From positions 62,001 to 126,000 of the forward strand of contig NZ_JARHUC010000009.1 in NCBI RefSeq assembly GCF_029223255.1: a stretch of DNA of 64,000 nucleotides. Reading direction: 5' to 3'. A program made the translations under genes and the position numbers. Shown one piece after another: positions 44,078 to 55,110 of this stretch; position 1 is the first letter of the stretch; each line of letters begins with the position of its first letter. This DNA is from Albimonas marina (GTDB lineage Bacteria > Pseudomonadota > Alphaproteobacteria > Rhodobacterales > Rhodobacteraceae). The notes beneath the pieces were generated by a model. That model was given only the letters and a program-made list of their open reading frames with translations. It had not been told where the DNA came from and ran no database searches.

Positions 44078-45012
44078 GGCTTCCCGCTCTCCCCCGTGCG
44101 GCGGGCGGAGCGGCCGAAGTCCGGCGCGGCGGTGTCCTGCCCGGCCTGGATGATCCCCCGGCGCACCGCGCGGGTGCGGGTGAAATAGTCGAACAGCTGC
44201 GGCCCGTCCTCGGTCCGGATGGCGCGCTGGAGGGCGAAGAGCTCCTCGGTGAAGCGGCCCAGGATCTCGAGCGTCGCCTGCTTGTTGGTCAGGAACACGT
44301 CGCGCCACATGGTCGGGTCGGAGGCGGCGATGCGGGTGAAGTCGCGGAAACCGGCGGCCGAGTACTTGATGACCTCGGACTGGGTCACCCGGCGCATGTC
44401 GTCGGCGACGCCCACCATCGTGTAGGCGATCAGGTGCGGCACGTGGGAGGTCACCGCCAGCACCAGGTCGTGGTGGGCGGGGTCCATCGTGTCGACGTTC
44501 GCGCCGCAGCCGGTCCAGCACTCCGCCAGCCGGGCCAGCGCCTGCGGGTCGGTGTCCTCGTTCGGGGTCAGGATCACCCATCGGTTCTCGAAGAGCTCGG
44601 CGAAGCCGGCCTCGGGGCCGGAATGCTCGGTCCCCGCCAGCGGGTGGCCGGGGATCAGGTGCACGCCCTCGGGGATGAAGGGCGCGACCGCCTCCTGGAT
44701 CGGGCCCTTCACCGAGCCCACGTCCGAGACGGTGGCGCCGGGCTTGAGGGAAGGCGCGATCTCCTCGGCCACGCGCGCCATCGCGCCCATCGGCACGCAG
44801 AGCAGGACGAGGTCGGCGTCCTCCGCGGCCTCGGCCGCCGTGGCGTGGACGCTGTCGCACAGGCCCAGGCGCAGCGCCGTCTCGCGCGTCTCCGGCGTGC
44901 GGGCGTGGCCGGCCACATGGCCCACCAGCCCCGCGCGCTTGGCGGCGAGGCTGAACGAGCCGCCGATCAGGCCGAGGCCGATGAGCGCGACTTTCTCGTA
45001 GATCATCGTCAT
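44074..45012 (-). CDS. tyrA: Prephenate/arogenate dehydrogenase
   Basis: A 312-residue NAD(P)-dependent enzyme. The Rossmann loop is VALIGLGLIGGSFSLAAKR (from about residue 8), followed by DLVLLCVPM, SVKG, and the substrate region PGHPLAGTEHSGPEAG with the catalytic His. The C-terminal domain carries HHDLVLAVTSHVPHLIA and AAGFRDFTRIAASDP. It makes 4-hydroxyphenylpyruvate or tyrosine from prephenate/arogenate; the closest bacterial relatives are cyclohexadienyl dehydrogenases. Two close ATGs (45012 and 45006) are possible starts. It follows hisC by 17 bases, a common alphaproteobacterial pair in which the HisC-like aminotransferase also serves tyrosine synthesis. Confidence 0.88.
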   Translation of the reverse strand: MTMIYEKVALIGLGLIGGSFSLAAKRAGLVGHVAGHARTPETRETALRLGLCDSVHATAAEAAEDADLVLLCVPMGAMARVAEEIAPSLKPGATVSDVGSVKGPIQEAVAPFIPEGVHLIPGHPLAGTEHSGPEAGFAELFENRWVILTPNEDTDPQALARLAECWTGCGANVDTMDPAHHDLVLAVTSHVPHLIAYTMVGVADDMRRVTQSEVIKYSAAGFRDFTRIAASDPTMWRDVFLTNKQATLEILGRFTEELFALQRAIRTEDGPQLFDYFTRTRAVRRGIIQAGQDTAAPDFGRSARRTGESGKP

Positions 45013-45029
45013 CCGTTCAGGTCTTCCGA

Positions 45030-46160
45030 TCAGGTCTTTCGGGCGGCCATGAACGCCTCCAGCGCCTCCGCCGCGGCCCGGCAGCCGGTCTCGTCGCCGA
45101 TGGTGATGCGCAGTCGGTCGGGCAGGCCGTAGGAGGCGGTGCGCCGCACGATCAGCCCGCGGGATTTCAGGAAGGCGTCCGCGGCCTCGGCCTTCTCGGC
45201 CGAGCCGAAGCCCGCCAGGACGAAGTTGGCGTGGGTCGGCGTGCAGGGGATGCCCGCCGCCGCCAGCCGCTTGACCAGCCAGTCGCGCCAGACCTCGTTG
45301 AGCACCGCGCAGCGCTCGACATGCGCCACGTCGCGCATCGCCGCCTCGCCGGCCAGCAGGGCGGCCGTGTTGAGGTTGAAGGGCGGGCGGAAGCGGTTGA
45401 GCGCGTCGATCACGTGGTCGGGGCCGTACATCCAGCCGATCCGGAGCGCGGCGAGCCCGTGGATCTTCGAATAGGTCCGCGTCATCACCACGTTGTCCCG
45501 CGCGTCCACCAGCTCGGCGCCCGCGTCGTAGTCGGCGTCGCGCACGAACTCGGCGTAGGCGCCGTCGAGCACCAGCAGGGCGGCCGGGGGCAGGCCCTCG
45601 GCGAGGCGCGCGAGCTCCGCCCGGCCGATCTTGGTGCCGGTGGGGTTGTTGGGGTTGGCGATGTAGACGAGCCGCGTGCGGTCCGTGCAGGCCGCGAGGA
45701 TCTTGTCCACGTCGGTGGTCAGGTCGGTCTCGCCGACCTCGACGGGCGTCGCGCCGACCATCTGGGCGTTGATCTTGTAGAGGCCGAAGCCGTGCTCGGT
45801 GTGGATCACCTCGTCCCCCGGCCCGGCATAGGCCTGGGCGAGGAGCGCCAGGCATTCGTCCGAGCCGTTGCCGCACAGGATCCGGGCGGGGTCGAGGCCG
45901 TGGACCTCGCCGATGGTCCGGCGCAGCTCGGCATGGCCGCCGTCGGGATAGGCGGCGAGCTTCGAACCGGCGGCCGCGAAGGCCTCGGCCACCTTCGGCG
46001 AGGGGCCGTAGGGGTTCTCGTTCGAGCTGAGCTTGATCACCCGGTTGGCCCCGGGGATCTTCGACTCGCCGCCCACATAGGCGGCGATATCCAGGATCCC
46101 GGGCTGGGGCCGGATGGTCGGATGCGGCGGAATGGTCCGGGCGGGCGAGGAAGAAGCCAC
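45030..46160 (-). CDS. hisC: Histidinol-phosphate/aromatic aminotransferase
   Basis: A 376-residue class I/II PLP aminotransferase of the HisC type: [13 protein letters not shown] near the N-terminus, [21 protein letters not shown], and the PLP-lysine motif [15 protein letters not shown]. It transaminates imidazole-acetol phosphate and, next to tyrA, probably also prephenate or aromatic keto acids. Translation starts at a GTG (46158-46160), preceded by AAGGAG at 9 bases. It is the first gene of the hisC-tyrA-extensin operon. The 446 bp upstream contain one copy of a repeated palindromic element. Confidence 0.88.
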   Translation of the reverse strand: MASSSPARTIPPHPTIRPQPGILDIAAYVGGESKIPGANRVIKLSSNENPYGPSPKVAEAFAAAGSKLAAYPDGGHAELRRTIGEVHGLDPARILCGNGSDECLALLAQAYAGPGDEVIHTEHGFGLYKINAQMVGATPVEVGETDLTTDVDKILAACTDRTRLVYIANPNNPTGTKIGRAELARLAEGLPPAALLVLDGAYAEFVRDADYDAGAELVDARDNVVMTRTYSKIHGLAALRIGWMYGPDHVIDALNRFRPPFNLNTAALLAGEAAMRDVAHVERCAVLNEVWRDWLVKRLAAAGIPCTPTHANFVLAGFGSAEKAEAADAFLKSRGLIVRRTASYGLPDRLRITIGDETGCRAAAEALEAFMAARKT

Positions 46161-46606
46161 GGCCTGTCTCCTTTGGGGCGTCGTCGCTCCTTACCCGCTG
46201 AGCGGGACGCGCGCCATAGGCAGAGGTGGGCGGAGGGGGAGACGCGTGGGCGCGGGGGACGGAGGCGCCCTGCGGGCGGGCTTGGGCCTGCGGCCGGGGG
46301 CGCGCCCGGATCTGGGCTGGGGGAGCCTCCGGCGGGCTCCTGACTCACCAAAGAACAAAACGCCCCGCGCCTGTCCTTCGGAGCCGTCTCTCGCTGATGG
46401 ATGCCTGAGCGACTCGCCCCCGCCGGTCAAGGACAAGCCCGCGCAAGCGCGGGTCGCTTCGCGATCCCTGACCGGCGGGGACGAGTCGCTCTTTCCGGCA
46501 TCCGCGAGAGACGGCTCCGAAGAACAGGCGCTCCCCGGGGCGCCTGGGGCGGGGGGCTCCGGGGGCGGGCCGGGCGCCGCCATGGGCGCCCGGCTGCGGG
46601 GTGCGG
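46161..46606. other. Intergenic region holding repeat element copy A
   Basis: 446 bp between hisC and the ABC transporter gene with no supported gene. Most of it is the repeated element at 46255-46543. The hisC promoter should lie in 46161-46254. Frames that cross it translate the repeat and are not genes. Confidence 0.55.
46255..46543 (+). repeat. Palindromic intergenic element, copy A
   Basis: About 289 bp, repeated in the same orientation at 51477-51766. The first 33 bases (46255-46287) are identical in both copies. The right part is a 165-bp inverted repeat (46367-46531) with arms of about 66 bases and few mismatches. Two small palindromes sit at the tip: CCCGCGC-AA-GCGCGGG (46438-46453) and TCGCTTCGCGA (46454-46464). 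Single-stranded DNA or RNA would form a long stem ending in two short hairpins. At least eight stem positions differ between copies with both arms changed together. Confidence 0.85.
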
Positions 46607-48469
<1,863 letters not shown>

Positions 48470-48667
48470 GAGGGCTCTCCGAAGCAGGCGTCGCGCGTCC
48501 ATGGGGACGCGCCGAAAGGGGATGGACCGGGGAGGTCGCAGGAACGGGGCCGGCGCCCGCGAGGGGCCGAAACGGGAAATGGGATGCCGCGCCGCCGACC
48601 TGGCCGGCACGCCCCGCAGGAATCGCGGGGCCTCGGCGAGGTTGCGCGAAGCTAGCGAGGAACCGTA

Positions 48668-49615
48668 ATGGATCAACGACAATCCGGAGGACCATTCGTG
48701 ACCCTGACGATTCAGCCGGTCGGCGAGGCCGAAAAGACACGCGCGGCCGACTGGTTCGCCGAGCTTCGCGACCAGATCTGCGCCGCGTTCGAGGCGCTGG
48801 AGGACGCGCAGGCCGGGGCCTTCCCCGACGGCCCCCACGCCGACCTGCCCCCCGGCCGCTTCGAGCGGACCGAGACCCGGCGCGATTCCGAGGACGGCTC
48901 GGAAGGCGGCGGCGGCCTGATGTCGGTGATGCGCGGCGGTCGGCTGTTCGAGAAGGTCGGGGTCAACGTCTCGGCCGTCCACGGCCGCCTGGGGGAGCAG
49001 GCGCAGCGCTCGCTCAGCGCGCGCCACGAGATCCCGGGCCTGGCCGAGGATCCGCGGTTCTGGGCCTCGGGCGTCAGCCTGGTGGCGCACATGCGCTCGC
49101 CGAAATGCCCGGCGGTGCACATGAACACGCGGATGTTCTGGACGCCGACGGCCTGGTGGTTCGGGGGCGGCTCGGACCTCAACCCGATGCGGCCGGTGGA
49201 GGAGGACACGGCCTTCTTCCACGGCGTGCTGAAAGGCGCCTGCGACCGGCACGATCCAACTTACTATCCCCGCTTCAAGGCCTGGGCGGACGAGTACTTC
49301 TTCAACCGCCACCGCAAGGAGCCGCGCGGGGTCGGGGGCATCTTCTACGACGACCTGTGCACCGGCGACTGGGAGGCCGACTTCGCCTTCACGCAGGACG
49401 TGGGCCGCGCCTTCCTGGACGCCTTCCTGCCGATCACCGAAAAGCGCCGCGCCGAGCCCTGGACGCCCGAGGACCGCGAGCACCAGCTGATCCGCCGCGG
49501 CCGCTACGCCGAGTTCAACCTGGTCTGGGACCGCGGCACCCGCTTCGGCCTCGAGACCGGGCACAACATCGAGGCGGTGCTGATGTCGATGCCGCCCGAG
49601 GCGAAGTGGCCCTGA
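48668..49615 (+). CDS. hemF: Oxygen-dependent coproporphyrinogen III oxidase
   Basis: A 315-residue HemF. Conserved stretches are visible: FEKVGVNVSAVHG, SLVAHMRSPKCPAVHMNTR, WWFGGGSDLNP, KEPRGVGGIFYDD, RRGRYAEFNLVWDRGT and SMPPEAKW at the very end. It converts coproporphyrinogen III to protoporphyrinogen IX with O2 during haem synthesis. The 198-bp gap to the divergent ABC exporter gene should hold its promoter. The protein opens MDQRQSGGPF, giving slightly more than the usual length of about 300; a later in-frame initiator cannot be excluded. Confidence 0.93.
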   Translation: MDQRQSGGPFVTLTIQPVGEAEKTRAADWFAELRDQICAAFEALEDAQAGAFPDGPHADLPPGRFERTETRRDSEDGSEGGGGLMSVMRGGRLFEKVGVNVSAVHGRLGEQAQRSLSARHEIPGLAEDPRFWASGVSLVAHMRSPKCPAVHMNTRMFWTPTAWWFGGGSDLNPMRPVEEDTAFFHGVLKGACDRHDPTYYPRFKAWADEYFFNRHRKEPRGVGGIFYDDLCTGDWEADFAFTQDVGRAFLDAFLPITEKRRAEPWTPEDREHQLIRRGRYAEFNLVWDRGTRFGLETGHNIEAVLMSMPPEAKWP

Positions 49616-49705
49616 GGCGCCGGCGCCCGGGGCCGCGCCCCTTGACCTGCGCCGCCATCCGTCGCCGACTGCGGCGGTGGGAGCGTTGAAGGAGGGAGAG
49701 GCGCC

Positions 49706-51022
49706 ATGGCCGCCAGGGTGAAGGTGATCCGCTCGACGCCCGGCGTCTCGGTCTTCGACGACCCGCAGCCGTTCGGGGGGGACTTTCCTCAGACGCTGCT
49801 CGAGAGCTCGCCGGTCCAGAACCGCCGCCGCGAGGTGGTGTTCGAGGACGGCGCCCTGCGCCTGACCGTCGAGGGCCGGATCCGCTACGACGGCGGCGAG
49901 GTCGCGGGCGGGCGCGCCGACAAGATGACTTTCGAGGGGCCGAAGGGCGTCTTCCAGGCGTGGACCGGGCTCGACTGGGACCTCGCCTCCCTGATGGACC
50001 GGGTGGACGACGGCGGGCTGGACGCGTTCCTCGCGGGCGCCTTCGCGCGCTTCGTGGTGACGGGCGGACGCTCCGGCGTGGAGGCGCTGGCGACCGGGAG
50101 CGCCGACGTCATGGTCGGCTCGGGCGTCTCCGACGGGCTCTACGGCCTGGGCGGGAACGACCGGATCTTCGGCGAGGGCGGGCACGACTACCTGGATGGC
50201 GGCGCCGGCGACGACCGGATCCTGGGCGCCAACGGCGACGACCAGATCCGCGGCGAGGCCGGCGACGACCGCCTGTTCGGCGGCGACGGCTACGACAACC
50301 TGGGCGGCGGCGCGGGGGACGACGTCCTCAGCGCCGGGGTCGGCGGGGATTTCCTGACCGGCGACGCCGGGAACGACCGGCTGGGGGGCTGGAAGGGCAA
50401 TGACAAGCTCTATGGCGGGGCGGGGAAAGACCGGCTGCTGGGCAGCTCCGGGCGGGACAAGCTGTTCGGCGACGCGGGCGACGACGCGCTCTACGGCGGC
50501 GAGGGGCGCGACCGGCTGATCGGGGGCGACGGCGTCGACCTGCTGTCGGGCGGCAAGCGCGCCGACGTGCTGATCGGCACGGACGCCGGCGACGACCTGC
50601 GCGGCGGCGACGGGGCCGATGCGCTCTACGGCGGCGACGGGGCGCAGACCCTGAACGGCGGCGCGGGCGACGACCTGCTGCAGGGCTTCGGCGGGATCGA
50701 CGCCTTCGACTTCCGCGGCGGGGCCTTCGGGACCGACCGCGCCGACATCGCGCTGGCCGCGGGCGCCGCCGACGCTCCGGGCGGCGGCGCGGTGGAGGAG
50801 CGGCTGCTGCTCGACGCGGGCGCGACGATCCTCGTCTACGCGCTCGACGACGACGGGACCCGCGTCTACGCCTTCGACGTGATCGAGGGCGGGGCCGGCG
50901 CCGGCACGGTGATCACCGCCATCGCCGCGCTGGACGCGTCCGACCCCGGCGCCGAGGCCGAGCGCCTGGAGGTCGCCGCCGCGCTGCAGGCGGCGATCGA
51001 GCAGGACGCGGCGGTCCTGTGA
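49706..51022 (+). CDS. RTX (hemolysin-type) calcium-binding repeat protein
   Basis: A 438-residue acidic protein. The centre (about residues 140-330) is a run of glycine/aspartate nonapeptides of the form GGxGxDxLx: GLGGNDRIFG, GGAGDDRILG, GEAGDDRLFGGDGYDNL, GGAGKDRLLG, GGDGADALYGG and others. These bind Ca2+ and fold as a parallel beta-roll, which is a type I secretion signature. No protease, lipase or hemolysin domain is seen in the first 130 residues or in the tail. The C-terminal segment ends in a hydrophobic/acidic tail that could be a type I secretion signal. It lies 90 bp after hemF, with its own GGAGGG ribosome-binding site. Confidence 0.82.
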   Translation: MAARVKVIRSTPGVSVFDDPQPFGGDFPQTLLESSPVQNRRREVVFEDGALRLTVEGRIRYDGGEVAGGRADKMTFEGPKGVFQAWTGLDWDLASLMDRVDDGGLDAFLAGAFARFVVTGGRSGVEALATGSADVMVGSGVSDGLYGLGGNDRIFGEGGHDYLDGGAGDDRILGANGDDQIRGEAGDDRLFGGDGYDNLGGGAGDDVLSAGVGGDFLTGDAGNDRLGGWKGNDKLYGGAGKDRLLGSSGRDKLFGDAGDDALYGGEGRDRLIGGDGVDLLSGGKRADVLIGTDAGDDLRGGDGADALYGGDGAQTLNGGAGDDLLQGFGGIDAFDFRGGAFGTDRADIALAAGAADAPGGGAVEERLLLDAGATILVYALDDDGTRVYAFDVIEGGAGAGTVITAIAALDASDPGAEAERLEVAAALQAAIEQDAAVL

Positions 51023-51029
51023 GCGGGCG

Positions 51030-51467
51030 ATGCTGAGACGGGGCGGCCGCAAGGCGGGGCGCGCGCAGGCCGGCGTGGGCCTGGCGCCGTCCATCGAGGA
51101 CCTGCAGCGCATGGCCGAGGCCGCCGCCGAGGCGCTGCCGCCCTGGGTGCTGGAGGCCGCGGGCCCGTTCCTGCTGCGGGTCGAGGACTTCGCCTCGCAG
51201 GAGGTGCTGGACGACCTCGGGATCGAGGACCCGTTCGAGCTGACCGGCCTCTACGACGGCGTGGCCCTGACCGAGCGCCGCCACGACGACCTGCCGGGGC
51301 CCCCCGAGACGGTCTGGCTGTTCCGCCGCCCGATCCTGGACGAGTGGATCGACCGCGGGGACGTGGCGCTGGAGGACCTGGTGGCCCACGTGCTGGTCCA
51401 CGAACTGGCGCACCATTTCGGCTGGTCGGACGAGCGCATCGCCTCGGTCGATCGCTGGTGGGACTGA
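51030..51467 (+). CDS. Zincin-like metallopeptidase family protein (PF06262-type)
   Basis: A 145-residue protein carrying HELAHHFG (124-131), the zinc protease motif, followed by SDERI with the acidic third ligand. This short family (about 120-150 residues, zincin-like) is common in bacteria and its substrate is unknown. No signal peptide is apparent, so it is probably cytoplasmic. It begins 7 bases after the RTX gene stop, suggesting an operon. The C-terminus, just after the HExxH helix, is complete. Confidence 0.8.
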   Translation: MLRRGGRKAGRAQAGVGLAPSIEDLQRMAEAAAEALPPWVLEAAGPFLLRVEDFASQEVLDDLGIEDPFELTGLYDGVALTERRHDDLPGPPETVWLFRRPILDEWIDRGDVALEDLVAHVLVHELAHHFGWSDERIASVDRWWD

Positions 51468-51476
51468 CGGGGAACC

Positions 51477-51766
51477 GGGGACGGAGGCGCCCTGCGGGCG
51501 GGCTTGGGCTTCTGGCTCCGGGCGTGCCTGGATGGGCGAGGGCGGGAGCCTCCGGCGGGCTCCTGACTCACCCAAGAACAAAGCGCCCGCGCCTGTCCTC
51601 CGGATCCGTCTCTCGCTGAAGATGCCTGAGCGAGTCGCCGGGCGGGGTCAAGGACAAGCCCCGCGCAGGCGCGGGGTCGCTTCGCGATCCCTGACCCCGC
51701 CCGGCGACTCGCTCTTTACGGCATCAGCGAGAGACGGCTCCGGAGAACAGGCGCTGCCGGGGGCGC
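51477..51766 (+). repeat. Palindromic intergenic element, copy B
   Basis: A second copy of the element at 46255-46543, in the same orientation. The 33-base leader (51477-51509) is identical to copy A. The 166-bp inverted repeat (51589-51754) carries the same two tip hairpins: CCCCGCGC-AG-GCGCGGGG (51659-51676) and TCGCTTCGCGA (51677-51687). Stem sequence differs from copy A mainly at positions where both arms change, so pairing is kept and is even better here (a 22-base segment pairs almost without mismatch). Confidence 0.85.
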
Positions 51767-51889
51767 ATGGGGCCCGGCGCCTGGGGCGGGCGTCGCGACG
51801 GGGCGGCGACGGTCGGGGGGGAGTTCGCCACGGGCGCGGACGCCGGGATGCGCCGCGGGCGCGACGGGGGCCAGGGGCGCGGCGGTCGA

Positions 51890-51921
51890 CGCGGCGCCTT
51901 GCGCAACGGCAAGGCGCCGCG
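51890..51921 (-). terminator. Hairpin after the aldehyde dehydrogenase gene
   Basis: A perfect 13-bp stem (CGCGGCGCCTTGC at 51890-51902, GCAAGGCGCCGCG at 51909-51921) with a 6-base loop, directly after the dehydrogenase stop. No clear T-run on the minus strand, so termination is likely but not certain. Confidence 0.5.
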
Positions 51922-51928
51922 GGAGGGG

Positions 51929-53428
51929 TCAGCGCATCACGAACGGATTGCCGGGAGGGGCGTCGGAGGTGGAGATCCAGACGGCCTTGGTCTCGAGATA
52001 CTCCTTCACCGCCTCGATGCCGCTCTCGCGGCCGAGGCCGGAGTGCTTCATGCCGCCGAAGGGCATCATGTAGCTGATCGCGCGGTAGGTGTTGATCCAC
52101 ACCGTCCCCGCCTTCAGGGCCTTGGCCATGCGGTGCGCGCGGGCGATGTCGCGGGTCCAGACGCCGGCGGCGAGGCCGTAGATCACGTCGTTGCCGATCT
52201 TCACCGCCTCCGCCTCGTCGTCGAAGCCGATGATCGAGAGGACCGGGCCGAACACCTCCTCCTGCGCGATGCGCATGTCGTTGGTGACGTCGGCGAAGAT
52301 CGTGGGCTCGACGAACCATTTGCCGGCCGAGGAGGCGCAGCCGCCCGCCAGCAGCGTCGCGCCCTCGCCCTTCGCGATCTCGATGTAGTCGAGGATCTTG
52401 GCGTGCTGGGGCGGCGTGGTGACCGGGCCGATGTTGGTGTCGGCCGCCATCGGGTCGCCGATCTTGGCGGAGCGCGCCATCTCCACGAGCTTCGCCGTCA
52501 CTTCCTCCTTGATCGAGTTCTGCACCAGCAGGCGGGAGCCCGCGATGCAGGTCTGCCCGGTGGCCGCGAAGATGCCCGAGACGGCGCCGGCGACGGCGGC
52601 GTCGATGTTCGCGTCCTCGAAGATGATGTTGGGCGACTTGCCGCCGAGCTCGAGGCTCACGCGCTTCATCGACTTCGCGGCCTGGGAATAGATCAGGCGG
52701 CCGGTCGCATCCGAGCCGGTGAAGGTGATCTTCGCCACGTCCGGGTGGTCGATCAGCGCCGCGCCGCATTCTGCGCCGAGGCCCGAGACCACGTTGAAGA
52801 CGCCGTCGGGGAAGCCGGCCTCCTTGGTGAGCGCCGCGAATTCGAGGGTGGAGGCGGAGGCGAACTCGGAGGGCTTGATCACCACGGCGCAGCCCGCGGC
52901 GATGGCGGCGGCGCATTTCCAGGCGACGAAAAGGAGCGGCGAGTTCCAGGCGGTCAGGCAGCCCACCACGCCCACCGGCTCATGGTCGGTGAAGGCGAAA
53001 TGGCCGGCCTTGTCGATGGGGACCACGCCGCCCTCGATCTTGTCGGCGAGGCCGCCGTAATAATACCACCACTCGGGGTGGTAGGTCAGCTGGCCCAGCA
53101 TCTCGGACATCAGCTTGCCGTTGTCGCGGACCTCGACCTCGGCCAGGCGCTGGGCGTTGGCGGCGACGAGGTCGCCGAGCCGGCGCATCAGCTTGCCGCG
53201 GGCCGAGGGGGTCATGCTCGCCCAGGGGCCTTCGGTCATCGCGCGCTTCGCGGCGGTCACGGCGCGGTCGACGTCGGCGGCGGTGCCGCGCGGGATCTTC
53301 GCCCAGACCGCGTCGCGGTAGGGGTCGTGGCTGTCGAGCCATTCGCCCTCCGCCGGGTCGACATAGGCGCCGTCGATGAAGTGGCGATAGGTGACGAGGG
53401 CGCTCTGCGCCGGGGCGTGCTGGTTCAT
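51929..53428 (-). CDS. NAD(P)-dependent aldehyde dehydrogenase
   Basis: A 499-residue aldehyde dehydrogenase. The catalytic Cys294 (GQTCIAGSRL) and general base Glu260 (LELGGKSPNIIFED) are present, as are the cofactor motif FTGSDATGR and the PWNSP-type segment LTAWNSPLLFVAWK. It oxidises an aldehyde to a carboxylate in the cytoplasm. The sequence is of the broad-specificity class; a betaine-aldehyde role would be attractive given the choline-dehydrogenase-like fragment at base 1 but is not supported directly. It stands alone between two intergenic regions; the terminator-like hairpin at 51890-51921 follows its stop. Confidence 0.9.
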   Translation of the reverse strand: MNQHAPAQSALVTYRHFIDGAYVDPAEGEWLDSHDPYRDAVWAKIPRGTAADVDRAVTAAKRAMTEGPWASMTPSARGKLMRRLGDLVAANAQRLAEVEVRDNGKLMSEMLGQLTYHPEWWYYYGGLADKIEGGVVPIDKAGHFAFTDHEPVGVVGCLTAWNSPLLFVAWKCAAAIAAGCAVVIKPSEFASASTLEFAALTKEAGFPDGVFNVVSGLGAECGAALIDHPDVAKITFTGSDATGRLIYSQAAKSMKRVSLELGGKSPNIIFEDANIDAAVAGAVSGIFAATGQTCIAGSRLLVQNSIKEEVTAKLVEMARSAKIGDPMAADTNIGPVTTPPQHAKILDYIEIAKGEGATLLAGGCASSAGKWFVEPTIFADVTNDMRIAQEEVFGPVLSIIGFDDEAEAVKIGNDVIYGLAAGVWTRDIARAHRMAKALKAGTVWINTYRAISYMMPFGGMKHSGLGRESGIEAVKEYLETKAVWISTSDAPPGNPFVMR

Positions 53429-53527
53429 GGGGCTCCTCCTCGCGCTCCGTTGGCCGGAGTTCGGGGCGGAGCCTGCGACGGGCGGCCGGGGGATGCAAGC
53501 CGGGGCGGGCGGCCCGGGGCGGCCGGA

Positions 53528-54736
53528 TCAGCGCAGGGGGTCGGTGCGGTGCAGGCGCACCTTCAGGCCGCCGTGGGGGATCGGCGGGCCGGGGGGCAGG
53601 AAGGGCAGGGCGGTGGCGCGGGCGAGCTCGGCCTCCGAGGTGACCAGGCCCACGCGCCAGCCCTGGAAGCGCTCGACCAGCACGCGGCCCAGCGCGGCAT
53701 GCAGGCCCCGCAGCGGGCCCTTGTCGCCGATGCGCGCCCCGTAGGGCGGGTTCACGATCACCAGGCCGGGCGGCCCCTCGGGCGGCGCCAGCTCGGAGAT
53801 CGCCTGGCGGCGGAAGTCGGTCCAGGGCGCGAGGCCCGCGCGCTCGGCGTTGCCGGCCGCCCCGCGGATGGCGCCGTCGTCGCGGTCGTAGCCGTGGAAG
53901 CGGCGGGCGGGCGCCGGGGCGGGATCGGGCGCGGCGGCGGCCTTCATCGCGGCCCAGGCCTCGGCGTCGAAGCTCGCCAGACGCTCGAAGGCGAAGGGGC
54001 GGGAGCGGCCGGGGGCGAGGCCGGCGGCGATCTCGGCCGCCTCGAGCACGAAGGTGCCCGAGCCGCACATCGGGTCGACCAGCGGCAGCGAAGGGTCGAA
54101 GCCGCACTCGTGCAGGAACAGGGCCGCCAGCGTCTCGCGCATCGGGGCCTTGCCCACGAAGCTCTTGTGGCCGCGCCGATGCAGGGGCTCGCCCGAGGCG
54201 TCGAGGCTGAGGGTGACGAGGTCGTTCTCGATGCGCGCGAGGATGCGCAGCGGCGGCTCGGTGGGGGCGTCCGCCTCCACCTCGGCGCCCTGCGCGTCGC
54301 GCGCGCCGGCCTGTCCGCCGTGGCCGCCGGCGAAGGCGGCGGGGGCGCCGAGCTCCTCCTCGATGGCGCGGGCGATGCGCTGGGCGGCGGCGCCGGCGTG
54401 GTAGATGCGCGACTTGCGGCAGGTGGCCTCGACCTTGACCGGGACGTCAGGGCGAAGGATCGTGGCCCAGTCGAGCTTGCGCGCCCGCTTGTCGAGCTGG
54501 GCGAGGTGCATTGCGCGGAACGAGGCGAAGCGCACCAGCACCCGCGAGGCGCCGCGCAGGACGAGGTTGGCGCGCCAGGCCTCGGGCCAGGGACCCTCGG
54601 TCTGCACGCCGCCGGGGACGGCGCGGGGCCGGGCGAAGCCGGCGGCGCGGGCCTCGGCCAGCAGCGCGGGCTCGAGGCCCGGGGTGGCGGCGAGGAAGAT
54701 CTCGAGCGGGTCTGCGGCGGGGGCGGGGGCGTTCAT
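53528..54736 (-). CDS. RlmL/THUMP-type RNA methyltransferase
   Basis: A 402-residue class I methyltransferase with an N-terminal THUMP-like RNA-binding part (residues about 45-175) and a methyltransferase domain. The SAM motif is VDPMCGSGTFVLEAAEIA and the amino-transfer motif is VNPPYG. The architecture matches the N-terminal methyltransferase of RlmL, which modifies G2445 of 23S rRNA, and related single-domain paralogues. It has no fused RlmK part. The Gly/Ala-rich insert around residues 135-165 is unusual. It is followed by the aldehyde dehydrogenase after 99 bp. The target RNA is inferred from the family. Confidence 0.85.
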   Translation of the reverse strand: MNAPAPAADPLEIFLAATPGLEPALLAEARAAGFARPRAVPGGVQTEGPWPEAWRANLVLRGASRVLVRFASFRAMHLAQLDKRARKLDWATILRPDVPVKVEATCRKSRIYHAGAAAQRIARAIEEELGAPAAFAGGHGGQAGARDAQGAEVEADAPTEPPLRILARIENDLVTLSLDASGEPLHRRGHKSFVGKAPMRETLAALFLHECGFDPSLPLVDPMCGSGTFVLEAAEIAAGLAPGRSRPFAFERLASFDAEAWAAMKAAAAPDPAPAPARRFHGYDRDDGAIRGAAGNAERAGLAPWTDFRRQAISELAPPEGPPGLVIVNPPYGARIGDKGPLRGLHAALGRVLVERFQGWRVGLVTSEAELARATALPFLPPGPPIPHGGLKVRLHRTDPLR

Positions 54737-55110
54737 CCCGCTCCCCTAGCGCGAAGCGCGGGCGCGGGCGAGTCCCCGTGCGCGCGAAGCCGCCGAAGTA
54801 GGCGACCGACGGAGGCGACGCGCCGGGCGCCCCGGCGCGTCCGCTGCGCGGCCGCGACCGCCCCGCCCGGCGTCCCCGCCGGGGCGGCGGGCGCGCCCTG
54901 CGCGGCGCCACGGTCTCGCCGCGAGCCGGCCGCGGGGTCGCCCTTGCGCGGGGCCAGCTTCCCCATGCGTCCGCTCCCTCCGGGTCGGGCGCGCCGTTCC
55001 CTCTGCGTCCGCCCCCGTCGGGGGCGGACGCGCGCCGTTCGTCGTCCCGCCGCCGCAGAGCCTTCGCCGCCCGCCCCGCCCTTTGATCCGCAGCCGAACC
55101 CCCGAGCGTC
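54737..55110. other. Divergent intergenic region, GC-rich with a short shared repeat
   Basis: 374 bp between the RlmL-like start and the phospholipase D start, containing GCGTCCGCTGCGCGGCCGC (54837-54855), also present at 30148-30166. Divergent promoters must lie here; none was identified. No supported gene. Confidence 0.45.

Larger units (their letters stand above)
51468..51928. other. Intergenic region holding repeat element copy B
   Basis: 461 bp between convergent zincin and aldehyde dehydrogenase genes. It holds the repeat copy at 51477-51766 and, near the end, a perfect 13-bp hairpin (51890-51921). The intervening DNA has no supported gene. Confidence 0.55.

Noticed and set aside
46191-46583. 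Minus-strand frame across repeat copy A (and similar frames over copy B)
   Set aside because: The frame reads through a palindromic repeat and translates the same peptide fragments in both copies; there is no start context or family match.
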